64,000 bases of DNA, taken from positions 1,798,001 through 1,862,000 of the forward strand of contig NZ_CP084472.1 in assembly GCF_020405225.1 (NCBI RefSeq). The letters are read 5' to 3'. Made by a program: the position numbers and the translations under genes. Under the pieces are notes generated by a model, which saw only the letters and a list, made by a program, of their open reading frames with translations, was not told where the DNA came from and did no database searches. The number at the start of each line of letters is the position of its first letter. The first letter of the stretch is position 1. Positions 16,614 through 25,421 of the stretch are shown here, in pieces. The stretch is from Natrinema sp. DC36 (lineage in GTDB: Archaea > Halobacteriota > Halobacteria > Halobacteriales > Natrialbaceae).

Positions 16614-18422
16614 ATGAACGCACGCAATCAGTTACTCGTCGTACTTACCGCGCTGATGCTCGTTTGCTCGAGCGGGGCGATGGTCACTGCCGCGACATCC
16701 GGCAACACCATCGATCAGAGCAGCGAGTCCAGCACGAACGAGTACGACTCAGCGAACGAGACGACGAACGAAACGATAGACGACGAACAGGACGAGGCAA
16801 CCACGGGGATCGACGGAAACGAGACGGTCCCCGGCGACGATGACGCCGACAACGAAACCGCGGACGCGGACAACGACTCCCAGCCCGCGTACGTGACGTT
16901 CGAAGATCAGACGACCGAGGGCGAGACGGTCGTCGTCGAGAACGTGACGCTCGCGAGCCCCGGTTTCGTGACGATCCACGATAGCAGCCTCCTCGTGGGA
17001 GACGTCTTCGAGAGCGTCATCGGTACCTCGGAGTACCTCGAGGCCGGCACGCACGAACAGGTCGAAGTCACCCTCGACGAACCGCTCGAGGAGGACGAGA
17101 CCCTGATTGCGATGCCCCATCGCGATACGAACGACAATCAGACGTACGATTTCGTCGAATCGGAGGGGCAGTTTGACGGTCCCTTCCTCACGGCCGACGA
17201 CGAGCCGGTGACCGACGATGCAGTGGTCACCGTCGAGGGAGCGGCCGATGAGGAACCGGTCGAGGAGAACGAGACCGACGAGGACGTTCAGCAGCCGGAC
17301 GACAACGTCACTGACGAAGAACCAACTGACAACGTCACTGACGAACCGATTGACGACAACGAAACCGACGAACCGATCGGCGACAACGTCACTGACGAGG
17401 ATGAGGTAGTCGACGAAGAGCCAGCCGATGAGATGCCGATGGAGGATCTACCGGTCGATGGTGACGGACAGCCGATCTTCGTCACCGTCGAGAATCTCAC
17501 CATCGAGAACCTGAACGTCGAGAATGTAACCGTTTACGTCCTCGTCGTCGGTGAAGACGTTGACGGTGACGAGATCGCAGACCAGATCAACAACGTCACC
17601 GACGGTGAGATGCCGGTTGTCGACGAGACCGAAGACAACGTCACTGACGACAACGAAACGGAAGAGAACATCACGCCGATCGACGAAGAACCGATCGACG
17701 ACAACGAGACCGAGGACGACGTCATCGACGACAACGAAACGGAAGACGACCTCACGCCGATCGACGATAACGAGACCGAGGACAACGAGACCGAGGACAA
17801 CCTCACGCCGATCGACGAAGAACCGATCGACGAAGAACCGATCGACGACAACGAGACCGAGGACGACGTCATCGACGACAACGAAACTGAGGATAACCTC
17901 ACGCCGATTGACGACAACGAAACTGAGGACAACGAATCGGAGGATAACCTCACGCCGATCGACGAAGAACCGATCGACGACAACGAAACGGAGGATGACG
18001 CCGACGATGTTGCGGCAGCCGAATCCTTCAACGTCAGCGACCTCGAGGCGCCCAGCAGCGCCGCGATCGGTGAGAACATCACCGTGACGGCGAACGTCTC
18101 GAACCCCACGGACGAGGAACGCACCGAGGCGATCCAGTTCCGTCTCGACGGTGACCTCGTCGCCGAGCAGAACGTGACCCTCGAGAGTGGCGCGAGCGAG
18201 GACGTCGAGTTCGAGGTCGACACCACCGGCCTCGCTGCCGGCGAGTACGTCCACATGGTGCTGTCGGACGAATCCGGAGAGGTCGCAGCCCTCGAGCTGA
18301 CCGAGGAGACTGACACCGGACTCGACAACGAGACGAACGAGACTGAAACCGGACTCAACGAGACCGAAGACGGTCTCAACGACACCGGTGAGAACACCAC
18401 CGACGGTGTGACGGCCGGCTAA
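16614..18422 (+). CDS. DUF7282-like surface protein with sequon-rich repeat region
   Basis: About 602 residues, secreted. Signal peptide at 1-28 (LLVVLTALMLVCSSGAM). Residues 75-205 resemble the haloarchaeal DUF7282 domain (PAYVTFEDQTTEGETVVVEN, then LIAMPHRDTNDNQTYDF). An acidic repeat region of about 280 residues follows, built from degenerate IDDNETED and EEPIDDNETEDN units, interrupted by a short second DUF7282-like strand region (QPIFVTVENLTIENLNVENV). A CARDB-like domain near 470-570 ends the protein. I count about 38 Asn-x-Ser/Thr sequons. The ATG at 16614 is chosen because an upstream in-frame ATG (16572) overlaps the TATA-like GGTTTATG. No anchor is seen at the C-terminus. Confidence 0.8.
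   Translation: MNARNQLLVVLTALMLVCSSGAMVTAATSGNTIDQSSESSTNEYDSANETTNETIDDEQDEATTGIDGNETVPGDDDADNETADADNDSQPAYVTFEDQTTEGETVVVENVTLASPGFVTIHDSSLLVGDVFESVIGTSEYLEAGTHEQVEVTLDEPLEEDETLIAMPHRDTNDNQTYDFVESEGQFDGPFLTADDEPVTDDAVVTVEGAADEEPVEENETDEDVQQPDDNVTDEEPTDNVTDEPIDDNETDEPIGDNVTDEDEVVDEEPADEMPMEDLPVDGDGQPIFVTVENLTIENLNVENVTVYVLVVGEDVDGDEIADQINNVTDGEMPVVDETEDNVTDDNETEENITPIDEEPIDDNETEDDVIDDNETEDDLTPIDDNETEDNETEDNLTPIDEEPIDEEPIDDNETEDDVIDDNETEDNLTPIDDNETEDNESEDNLTPIDEEPIDDNETEDDADDVAAAESFNVSDLEAPSSAAIGENITVTANVSNPTDEERTEAIQFRLDGDLVAEQNVTLESGASEDVEFEVDTTGLAAGEYVHMVLSDESGEVAALELTEETDTGLDNETNETETGLNETEDGLNDTGENTTDGVTAG
17636..18000 (+). repeat. Degenerate tandem repeat coding for DNETED-type units
   Basis: About 365 nt of imperfect in-frame repeats based on GACAACGAGACCGAGGAC and ATCGACGAAGAACCGATC, lying inside the surface-protein gene. 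Copies differ mostly at third positions, suggesting old duplication kept by selection on the peptide. Length variation between strains is likely. Confidence 0.75.
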
Positions 18423-18692
18423 GCCGACCCCGCGACTGCGACCGGGTTCGGTAGCGAACGGCCGACAGATCCAACGGACGGCGCGTCTTTTCTCGCCGTC
18501 GCAGCGAGGGTTGCGACGGTATGCTGTCGTTCGCTCGGCGGACGGCGCCACTCGATTCGGCGGTCCCCAGGCACGGAGCGACGGCGTCGTACCGAACTGG
18601 CTGTCACCGACGGATAGACGTGCAGGTATGGGCGAGACGCACGGTGAGCGCCGCTGTTCGGGATCCGCCGGACGGGAGTTGCCGCATCCCGT

Positions 18693-19196
18693 TCAGCCGA
18701 GCAGCTGATAGAGGCTGCTCGCAGCGACGGCGAGAAACAGTAGCACGCTCGAGAGCACCGGATCGATGCTCGAGACGACCGGCAGTCCGAGGCCGACGAG
18801 CGCGATGATCGCGAGCCCGAGGAGACAGAGCCCGAGGTGCATCCCCAAGACGCGCGAGTGATCGTCTGTGTGCCCGTCGACGTACTGGAGGACCTCGTCG
18901 AAGTGACGACCGGGCTGGATCGTCTTCGCATCGGAGTCGTACTCGATCACGGCGTCTTCCTCGAGCTGGGGGAGATGCGTCTGTTGGAGGGAAACGTAGA
19001 CGCTCTTGTAGAGGTTGTTCGGGACGGGCGTGGTATCGGATTCCGTCGCAGCGATCTCGGTCGCGACATCGGAGACGTCGATCTGTCCGCCCTCCGCCGC
19101 GAGCAGCTGGACGATAGCCCGTCGTCTATCGTTACCGAGGATGTGAAATACCTCGCTCTCCTCGAGTGGCTCAGTTCTGTTCGTTTGAACTGACAT
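18693..19196 (-). CDS. Membrane-anchored winged-helix protein (DUF7344-like)
   Basis: A 167-residue paralogue of the proteins at 5354, 22615 and 54027. The winged-helix part covers residues 10-105 (EVFHILGNDRRRAIVQLLAA, later YVSLQQTHLPQLEEDAVIEY). Two predicted helices (about 120-138 and 143-164) close the protein. It is convergent with the surface-protein gene at 16614. Its function is likely transcriptional or sensory; no ligand is evident. Confidence 0.8.
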   Translation of the reverse strand: MSVQTNRTEPLEESEVFHILGNDRRRAIVQLLAAEGGQIDVSDVATEIAATESDTTPVPNNLYKSVYVSLQQTHLPQLEEDAVIEYDSDAKTIQPGRHFDEVLQYVDGHTDDHSRVLGMHLGLCLLGLAIIALVGLGLPVVSSIDPVLSSVLLFLAVAASSLYQLLG

Positions 19197-19552
19197 CGAT
19201 CAGAGAGAAAGGGCAAGGGTACTCGAACGGCCGTCCACCACCTGTGACCATGTCTCCCCATTTCTCCCACCACTACCTTTAACTTTTGCAGGTTACGCCA
19301 TCACTCGAGTCGGACCGTGTGACCGCGATCCGCGCGACGGGGAGTAGGAGACGGATACAGTCACTCGAGCCATCGGTTCCGCCCACCGGTCACATCGTGC
19401 CCGAAAGACGTGGCAAACCGCGTTCGGAAGACGTGACGAACGGCGAGGACGGGAGAAAAACCCTCGAAGCGCCGAGCGTATCGGTCACTCGTCTCGAGGG
19501 CGGACGGGAGAGGGGTGACGTCGAAACGAAAAACGAAGCGGTCCGGAGGCGA

Positions 19553-19744
19553 TCAGTCACCCGGGAGATGACCGCCGGATTGCATCTCCCGATAGGTCGT
19601 ACAGGATGGACAGCCGTGGACGATGTCGCCGTTGTCACCGAAGACACGCGCGAACTGCTGCGTTACGTGCGTTCCGCAGTTTCGACATCGAGCACCGGCT
19701 GTCGACGATTCCATGGGCTTCCAGTCGTGTTGTGTGGAGTTCAT
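19553..19744 (-). CDS. Small zinc-ribbon protein (DUF7563-like)
   Basis: A 63-residue protein with two CxxC pairs: CRNCGTHVTQQFARVFGD and CPSCTTYREM. The spacing and the FARVFGDN segment match a small haloarchaeal zinc-finger family. A shorter start at 19714 is possible and would be closer to the usual family length. It probably binds zinc and may bind nucleic acid or a protein; nothing in the neighbourhood points to a specific role. Confidence 0.75.
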   Translation of the reverse strand: MNSTQHDWKPMESSTAGARCRNCGTHVTQQFARVFGDNGDIVHGCPSCTTYREMQSGGHLPGD

Positions 19745-20301
19745 GGGTTGTAGGGGGTGTACTCGGACGGATACGATCGGGGACGCCACCGACCGGATGG
19801 ACCGACCGCCAGGCTTGATCCGGTCGCGACGCGGCCGATCTGCCGCAATACCCGTCCGGGCATCATCGTATCGAGGGGAGCAATCGCGAATAAAGGAGGT
19901 TGACCGTTCACCCGAGAAGCCGGTCTGAGAACCGGGAAATAACCGGTTTCCGGGCAGTTTGACCCCGTAGAAGCGCCGATACCGACGTGTAGTCGAACAG
20001 TCGTCGATCGACCTCAACCAGAATTCAGCCGTATTAGGTATTCAAACCGGGGATTGACTGGTTCGTGGAATCGTCGAAAGCTGTACTTTCCGGATCGAAA
20101 TACGATCTTACGTCGCGGAACGAAGTGGCGACGGAGAATAAGGTACATCGTTATAAAATACCACTATCGCTTACCGATTTTTGTGCTGGAATGTAATGGT
20201 GGAACTCCCGACAGTGGTGGTCCTGCGACAGACCCACTCGAATCGTCACCTCTCACACAGAGCGAACGGACCCTGCCCGTCCTGAACGGGTGACTACAAC
20301 T
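19745..20301. other. Intergenic region with a distant TATA element
   Basis: No convincing gene. A strong TATA-like TTATAAAATA occurs at 20151-20160, about 140 nt before the next gene, so that gene may have a long leader. A 29-codon ORF (20196-20285) lies inside this leader. The rest is unremarkable. Confidence 0.45.
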
Positions 20302-20634
20302 ATGTCAACGCAAGCAAGTAACACACGATCCGAGTCGACTGCCAATCCAGCGGCCAAACTCGATGTCCTCGGTGACGACTGCGCACGGACGATCCTCATC
20401 GCCACGAGCGAAGGGCCGAAGACCGCAAAGGAACTGACGAAACGAACGGACAGCTCGTCGGCAACGGTCTACCGACGAATCAACAACCTCCTCGAGAGCG
20501 ATCTCCTGGCGGAGTGTGTGCGGTTCGAGAACGACGGGTCCCATACGACCGCCTACGAGACGACCGTCGACGCCCTTCGCGTTCGGATCGACGCGGACGG
20601 GATTAACGTCGTCGTCTCTGATAGCGACGGCTGA
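20302..20634 (+). CDS. Winged-helix transcriptional regulator
   Basis: A 110-residue protein with an ArsR/TrmB-like winged-helix domain at about residues 20-85: KLDVLGDDCARTILIATSEG, KTAKELTKRTDSSSATVYRR, INNLLESDLLAECVRF. Helices match a DNA-binding regulator in which STVYRR is the recognition helix region. No effector domain. A GTG at 20290 is in frame and could start it four codons earlier. Similar small regulators are abundant in haloarchaea; the target is unknown. Confidence 0.8.
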   Translation: MSTQASNTRSESTANPAAKLDVLGDDCARTILIATSEGPKTAKELTKRTDSSSATVYRRINNLLESDLLAECVRFENDGSHTTAYETTVDALRVRIDADGINVVVSDSDG

Positions 20635-20820
20635 TTGGCCTCGGATGGGTCGCGGATGTGGTGTCTGTCTGCCCGGTGAAACGATTGTTTTCGACACCGC
20701 TGATGACCGCCTCGAGCGCCGCCCCGATCGACGCGTCGGAGATCGAGTAATATCCGGGAATATGTGGTTACGCTCGAGTAATACCGCACGAAATGACGGA
20801 ACGGACAGTGTATGAGACGG

Positions 20821-20830
20821 ATAACAAATA
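20821..20830 (+). promoter_or_regulatory. ATAACAAATA element upstream of the PadR gene
   Basis: ATAACAAATA, 43 nt before the PadR start. It matches eight positions of the element found before glycan genes in this window, but the 3' part is TA instead of GC and overlaps an ordinary TATA-like AAATATC, so membership in that class is doubtful. Confidence 0.35.
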
Positions 20831-20863
20831 TCTATTCACTGGAACGGTCAGTGTGATTGAGCA

Positions 20864-21139
20864 ATGCACGATCTGACCGGCTTCCAGCGCGACCTGCTGT
20901 ACGTGATCGCAGGTGCCGACCGACCGTCGGGGCAGACCGTCAAAGACGAAGTCGAGAAGTACTACAGTTCGGAGATCAACCACGGACGGTTGTATCCGAA
21001 TCTGGATACGCTCGTCAACAAGGAACTGGTCGAGAAGGGACAACTCGACAGGCGAACGAACTACTACGCGATCACTGATGCCGGTCGACAGCAGATCGAA
21101 GATCGTCGGGAATGGGAGGGACAGTATATCGACTTCTAG
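20864..21139 (+). CDS. PadR family transcriptional regulator
   Basis: A 91-residue, single-domain PadR-like winged helix: LTGFQRDLLYVIAGADRPSG, VKDEVEKYYSSEINHGRLYP (the GRLYPNLDTLV motif is diagnostic), then RTNYYAITDAGRQQIEDR. Haloarchaea have many PadR-like regulators of this size without the C-terminal dimerisation helix of bacterial PadR. It stands alone, upstream of the DUF1616 gene. Confidence 0.88.
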   Translation: MHDLTGFQRDLLYVIAGADRPSGQTVKDEVEKYYSSEINHGRLYPNLDTLVNKELVEKGQLDRRTNYYAITDAGRQQIEDRREWEGQYIDF

Positions 21140-21246
21140 GGCGACAGGTGGCCCTCGACGGCGGAAGACCGCGAGTACAGTCGATCTCACAGTGAGCCGT
21201 GTCTCTCCCACCGGACGATAGTTTTCACTCTCGCGGTAACACGGCC

Positions 21247-21256
21247 ATAACAAAGC
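21247..21256 (+). promoter_or_regulatory. ATAACAAAGC element (before DUF1616 gene)
   Basis: Exact ATAACAAAGC, 37 nt before the ATG of a short leader ORF (21284) and 99 nt before the DUF1616 gene. Same 10 bp as sites before several glycan genes in this window. Confidence 0.55.
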
Positions 21257-21283
21257 ACGGAAGAGTGTATCGCTCCAACGAGA

Positions 21284-21349
21284 ATGGCACCCGTCTTGTC
21301 CGCACAGGGATCGAACGTTGCACGACGAACCCCGGTGGATCGTCGATGA
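21284..21349 (+). other. Possible 21-codon leader ORF
   Basis: ATG at 21284, 37 nt after the ATAACAAAGC element, opens a 21-codon frame whose TGA overlaps the DUF1616 start (ATGA at 21346). The peptide is Arg/Val-rich without a recognisable family. Confidence 0.3.
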
Positions 21350-22335
21350 GTCATCGAACCAGTAGTCGGACGCGATTCGAGTTCGTTCGCCGGTACCCGC
21401 TCGATCTCGCGGCCGTCTCGATCAGCGCGGTACTCGCGTTCCTAATCGTGACGGCGTTCGAGTCCGGAACCGGCCTTCGATTGTTCGTTACGATGCCGCT
21501 TGCACTGTTTCTCCCGGGCTACGCGCTCGTTTCGGTCCTGTTTCCGGCCCGCGAGCGGGACGCGCGAGAAACGGCGGCGACGGCCGCCGAGGCCCGTCCC
21601 CGCGGAATCGACGTCACCGAACGCGTCGGTCTGGGATTCGTCCTCTCGCTCGCGATCGTTCCGCTGGCCGTGCTGCTGTTGCCGATCACCGGCTGGGGGC
21701 TGACCGCTGCGTCGATCGCAGGGGCGCTCGCTCTCGTGACGGTCGTCACCGCCCAACTGGGTGTCGTGCGACGGCTCCGGACTCCGGACGCCGATCGGTT
21801 CAGCGTCTCCCCGATCTCGAGTCTGGAGCGTCTCCGCGGCGACGATAGCGCGGTCGCGACGGCGTCGTCGGTACTGCTCGTAGTCGCGATCGGAACGGCG
21901 GTCGGCGCGTTACTCGTTGGATTTTTGCTGCCCGTAGCGGGCGGCGGGTACACCGAGCTCGCGCTGTACAGCGAAGACGAAGACGGCGAACTGGTCGCCG
22001 GCGCGCTGCCGAGCGAGGTCGAGCCGGGCGAGTCGATCCCGCTAACCGTCTCGATCGAAAACCAGGAGGGCGACCAACAGCGCTACACGGTCGTGGTCCA
22101 GGAACAGGTCGTCGAAGACGGCGAGGTGGTCGAACGAACGGAGTTACGACGGATCGACGCGACCGTCTCGGACGGCGCGACCGCGAGCGGGGAACGATCG
22201 GTGACGCCGACGGCAGGACCCGGCGAAACGGTCCGGATCAGTCTGTTGCTCTATCAGGGCGAACCGCCGGCCACGCCGACGAACGAAAACGCTGCGGAGG
22301 AGACCCACTTCTGGGTGGAAGTAACAGGAGCGTAA
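21346..22335 (+). CDS. DUF1616 membrane protein
   Basis: A 329-residue protein. The N-terminal half carries DUF1616 helices: DLAAVSISAVLAFLIVTAF, LFVTMPLALFLPGYALVSVL (the LFLPGYALV motif is typical), VGLGFVLSLAIVPLAVLLLP and two more up to about residue 210. The remaining 120 residues form an extracellular beta-domain beginning TELALYSEDEDGELVAG, an immunoglobulin-like fold by pattern. DUF1616 proteins commonly accompany archaeal glycan and EPS genes. The ATG at 21346 is preferred over the long upstream extension, which contains the promoter-like element. Confidence 0.85.
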   Translation: MSHRTSSRTRFEFVRRYPLDLAAVSISAVLAFLIVTAFESGTGLRLFVTMPLALFLPGYALVSVLFPARERDARETAATAAEARPRGIDVTERVGLGFVLSLAIVPLAVLLLPITGWGLTAASIAGALALVTVVTAQLGVVRRLRTPDADRFSVSPISSLERLRGDDSAVATASSVLLVVAIGTAVGALLVGFLLPVAGGGYTELALYSEDEDGELVAGALPSEVEPGESIPLTVSIENQEGDQQRYTVVVQEQVVEDGEVVERTELRRIDATVSDGATASGERSVTPTAGPGETVRISLLLYQGEPPATPTNENAAEETHFWVEVTGA

Positions 22336-22614
22336 CGACTCCCGCAGAGGACCCCGCCGTGGACGTGACCTCCGATCGGGACGGTATCGAGTTCCGAGGG
22401 AGAGCCACTCCGTTTTGGGGCGCGTTCGACGCGTTCGATGCGTACGACACACTGACTTACCGCCTCGAGACAGCAGTCTCAACTCGAGTCGGAGCGACCC
22501 TCCGAGCCGGAGCTATCCCTTCGAGACGGGCTGAGACGGCCAGAGGGGTAAGTCGGCGCGAACTGGGATGGCGAGGATAGCAAACGACGACGGAAGTCGG
22601 GCGCGGGAAACGCT

Positions 22615-23151
22615 CTACCGGCTCGCGAAGCCGAACGGAAAGTCCAGATCCGGACGGCGGGAGAGGTGTTGTACTGCTGAGAGGGCGAGGACGACGAAAC
22701 AGAGTACCAGTGCGACGACCGGTGCCAGACCGGTCGTCAGGGGACCGACTGCGAGCACCGACAGCCCGAGTGCGACGACGCCGACCGCCGTCACCGCCGC
22801 GTAGATGCGATGCCACGGCCGATCGTTCTCGAGGTGGCGGTCGAGGTACGGCTCGAACCGGTCCTCGCTCGGCAGCAGTTCGATCTTGTGCCCGTCGGGA
22901 TCCCAGTCGACGATGCCGTGGTCCTCGAGCATCGGCAGATGGGTCTGGTACAGCGAGATGTACACTCGCCGGCGCTGGGTCCGGGTCACGTCGTCGGGCT
23001 CGGTGTCGTTCTCCCACGCGGCGACCTGCTGGACGAGCGGCGCGAGATCGCAGGAGCCGCCCTGTCGTTTCAGGTACTGGACCGCCCGTCGTCGCCGCGC
23101 GTTACTGAAGACATCGAATAGCTCGGCTTGGGTGAGTTCAGTCTCAGACAT
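22615..23151 (-). CDS. Membrane-anchored winged-helix protein (DUF7344-like)
   Basis: A 178-residue member of the family seen at 5354, 18693 and 54027. Winged-helix region at 8-100 (ELFDVFSNARRRRAVQYLKR, RRRVYISLYQTHLPMLEDHG), two helices at about 114-132 and 138-157, and a short basic tail. It is divergent from the glycan operon starting at 23617, with 465 nt between, so it could act on that promoter; this is inference from position. Confidence 0.8.
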   Translation of the reverse strand: MSETELTQAELFDVFSNARRRRAVQYLKRQGGSCDLAPLVQQVAAWENDTEPDDVTRTQRRRVYISLYQTHLPMLEDHGIVDWDPDGHKIELLPSEDRFEPYLDRHLENDRPWHRIYAAVTAVGVVALGLSVLAVGPLTTGLAPVVALVLCFVVLALSAVQHLSRRPDLDFPFGFASR

Positions 23152-23616
23152 GTCTGCTCTCGTCGTGTCGTCTCGAGTCCCGATTCCGTCTGACGGGTGT
23201 AGTCGGATTCCTCACACCAGCGAATGCCAGACTGTGTCACTTTACTATCGCTCGGCTACCCCTGAGAAAGGGAATTGTACCAGTTGGCGTCCGTGACAGA
23301 CGCAAAATTCGATGTTTCAGCGCCCGAACGCACTCTGTACGCTCGTTCGCGGCCGCGAGCGACCGGCTCACGACGGTGACGGGGAGTGCCGTCCCGACGA
23401 GGCCGTAGTACGTGACTACGGGCCCTGCAAGCCGGGGATAACAAAGCCTCGCTACCGGCTGTTTCAGGACGATTACCCACGCGGGTATCGATTGACTATG
23501 AAACGAATACGCGACCGACCACGACGCCGAGTAGCGGCTCGAACGCACGCCACGATTCACCGTCGCGGTCGCTCGAGCGACGTCCGGGGGAGCCGTGACG
23601 ACGGAGGCAAACCACA
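23152..23616. other. Divergent intergenic region before the glycan operon
   Basis: Control region between the winged-helix gene (minus) and the operon at 23617 (plus). It holds the ATAACAAAGC element at 23438 and a 40-codon ORF reaching the operon's first ATG. No other gene is supported; open frames in the first half are basic and probably non-coding. Confidence 0.5.
23438..23447 (+). promoter_or_regulatory. ATAACAAAGC element (before Wbp-like operon)
   Basis: Exact ATAACAAAGC pointing at the operon, 60 nt before the leader-ORF ATG at 23498 and 179 nt before the acetyltransferase gene. It is the longest distance among the sites of this class. Confidence 0.55.
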
Positions 23617-23620
23617 ATGA
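23498..23620 (+). other. Possible 40-codon leader ORF
   Basis: ATG at 23498 starts a 40-codon, strongly Arg-rich frame ending in ATGA with the acetyltransferase start at 23617. The basic composition is unlike haloarchaeal proteins, so it is either a regulatory leader or chance. Confidence 0.2.
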
Positions 23621-24207
23621 GCGAAGCGGTACGAGAAGTCGTCCGCGGCGACGGCTGTACGATCGACGCCGACGCGACGGTCGGCTACGGCGAGTTCGAC
23701 GAGCCGACGCGGATCGGCGAGAACGCGACGATCCGCGCCGGCTCGATCGTCTACGGCGACGTGACGATCGGCGACGAGTTCGCGACCGGACACGACGTCC
23801 TCGTCCGCGAAGGGACGACGATCGGTGACGACGTGCTCGTCGGAACCAAGACGGTCATCGACGGGCAGACGACGATTCGTTCGCACGTCAGCCTCCAGAC
23901 CAACGTCTACGTGCCGACCGAGACGACGATCGGAAACAACGTCTTCGTCGGCCCGGGTGCGGTGCTGACCAACGACGAGTACCCCGTCCGGACCGACGAC
24001 GGACTCGAGGGGCCGACGATCGAGGACGGCGCGTCGATCGGCGCGAACGCGACGCTGTTGCCCGGCGTCACGATCGGCGAGAACGCGTTCGTCGCCGCCG
24101 GGGCCGTCGTGACGGACGACGTTCCGGCTGACAGTCTGGCCGTCGGCACGCCAGCGACCGTCCAGGAGCTACCGGACCCGCTCGAGGGGGCGAACCAGCT
24201 CGCATGA
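23617..24207 (+). CDS. Left-handed beta-helix N-acetyltransferase (WbpD-like)
   Basis: A 196-residue hexapeptide-repeat acyltransferase. Repeats of the (I/V)GxxxxI type run throughout (TIGDEFATGHDVLVREGTTI, TIGNNVFVGPGAVLTND, SIGANATLLPGVTIGENAFV). NDEYPVR matches the active-site loop of WbpD/WlbB, which acetylate the 3-amino group of UDP-3-amino-GlcNAc-uronate with acetyl-CoA. First gene of a five-gene operon; it overlaps the aminotransferase by 4 nt. Confidence 0.88.
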   Translation: MSEAVREVVRGDGCTIDADATVGYGEFDEPTRIGENATIRAGSIVYGDVTIGDEFATGHDVLVREGTTIGDDVLVGTKTVIDGQTTIRSHVSLQTNVYVPTETTIGNNVFVGPGAVLTNDEYPVRTDDGLEGPTIEDGASIGANATLLPGVTIGENAFVAAGAVVTDDVPADSLAVGTPATVQELPDPLEGANQLA

Positions 24208-25421
24208 CGGACACCGAAACGAACCGAGAGGCGGAGACGGGTATCGATGCCGCCACTGGTGCCGATGCCGGAGCCGAGACAGCGAACGCCGATACCGAAC
24301 CCGACCGCGACGCGACGCCCGTTCCGATCGCCGACCCCCAACTCAGTGCTGACGCCGTCCAGCGGGTCGAATCCGTCCTCGAGGACGGCCGACTGGCGGA
24401 CGGGCCGGAAGTCAGGGCCTTCGAAGAGGAGTTCGCTGCCTACTGTGGCACCGACCACGCGGTCGCGACGGCTAACGGGACGACCGCGTTACACGCCGCC
24501 CTCGAGGCGATCGGACTCGAGGACGGCGACGCGGTGATCACGTCGCCGTTTTCCTTCGTCGCGAGCGCGAACGCGATCCGACTGGCGGGCGGCACACCCG
24601 TCTTCGCCGATATCGACCCCGAGACCTACACGCTGGATCCGGCCGACGTGAAACGGGTGCTCGCCGAGCGCGACGACATCGCCGGAATCCTGCCGGTCCA
24701 CCTCTACGGATTGCCCGCGGATATGCCGGCGCTGTGTGACATCGCCGACGAGCACGATCTGTTCGTCCTCGAGGACGCGTGCCAGGCCCACGGCGCGAAA
24801 ATCGACGGCGAGCGAGTCGGCACGTTCGGTGACGCGGCCTGCTTCTCGTTCTATCCGACGAAGAACATGACGACCGGCGAGGGCGGAATGATCGTCACCG
24901 ACCGCGACGACGTCGCCGAGCGCGCCGCGAGCTACGTCAACCACGGCCGAAACGTGAACGGGACCGGCGGCTACGACCACGTCGCTCTCGGGCACAACTT
25001 CCGGATGACCAGCATCGAGGCGGCGATCGGTCGCGTCCAGCTCGAGCGACTATCCGAATTCAACCGTGCCCGTCGCGAGAACGCCGCCGCGTACGACGAG
25101 CGGTTCGCCGACCTCCCGCTCGAGACGCCGACGGAGCCGACCGGCTCTCGGCACGTCTACCACCAGTATACGGTTCGGACGGAAGATCGGGACGCCCTCG
25201 AGGCGGCCCTCGCGGATCGCGACGTCGGGACCGGGATCTACTACGAGACGCCGATTCACCACCAGCCGGCCTACGAAACGGTCAGTACGGCCGCGGCGCG
25301 GCTCCCCCACGCGGAACGGGCGGCCGAGGAGGTGCTCTCACTGCCCGTTCACCAGGGCCTGTCGACACGCGACAGGGAGACTGTCGTCGAAGCAGTGCGG
25401 GATCACGTTACCAGCCAATGA
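24204..25421 (+). CDS. DegT/DnrJ/EryC1/StrS aminotransferase (WbpE-like)
   Basis: A 405-residue PLP-dependent sugar aminotransferase with an acidic N-terminal extension of about 40 residues. Motifs: ATANGTTALHAALEAIG (phosphate binding), VLEDACQAHGAK (PLP Asp), SFYPTKNMTTGEGGMI with the Schiff-base lysine K220, and GHNFRMTSIEAAIGR. In context it would aminate the 3-keto sugar made by the oxidoreductase encoded next. ATGA overlaps on both sides show tight coupling. Confidence 0.92.
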   Translation: MTDTETNREAETGIDAATGADAGAETANADTEPDRDATPVPIADPQLSADAVQRVESVLEDGRLADGPEVRAFEEEFAAYCGTDHAVATANGTTALHAALEAIGLEDGDAVITSPFSFVASANAIRLAGGTPVFADIDPETYTLDPADVKRVLAERDDIAGILPVHLYGLPADMPALCDIADEHDLFVLEDACQAHGAKIDGERVGTFGDAACFSFYPTKNMTTGEGGMIVTDRDDVAERAASYVNHGRNVNGTGGYDHVALGHNFRMTSIEAAIGRVQLERLSEFNRARRENAAAYDERFADLPLETPTEPTGSRHVYHQYTVRTEDRDALEAALADRDVGTGIYYETPIHHQPAYETVSTAAARLPHAERAAEEVLSLPVHQGLSTRDRETVVEAVRDHVTSQ

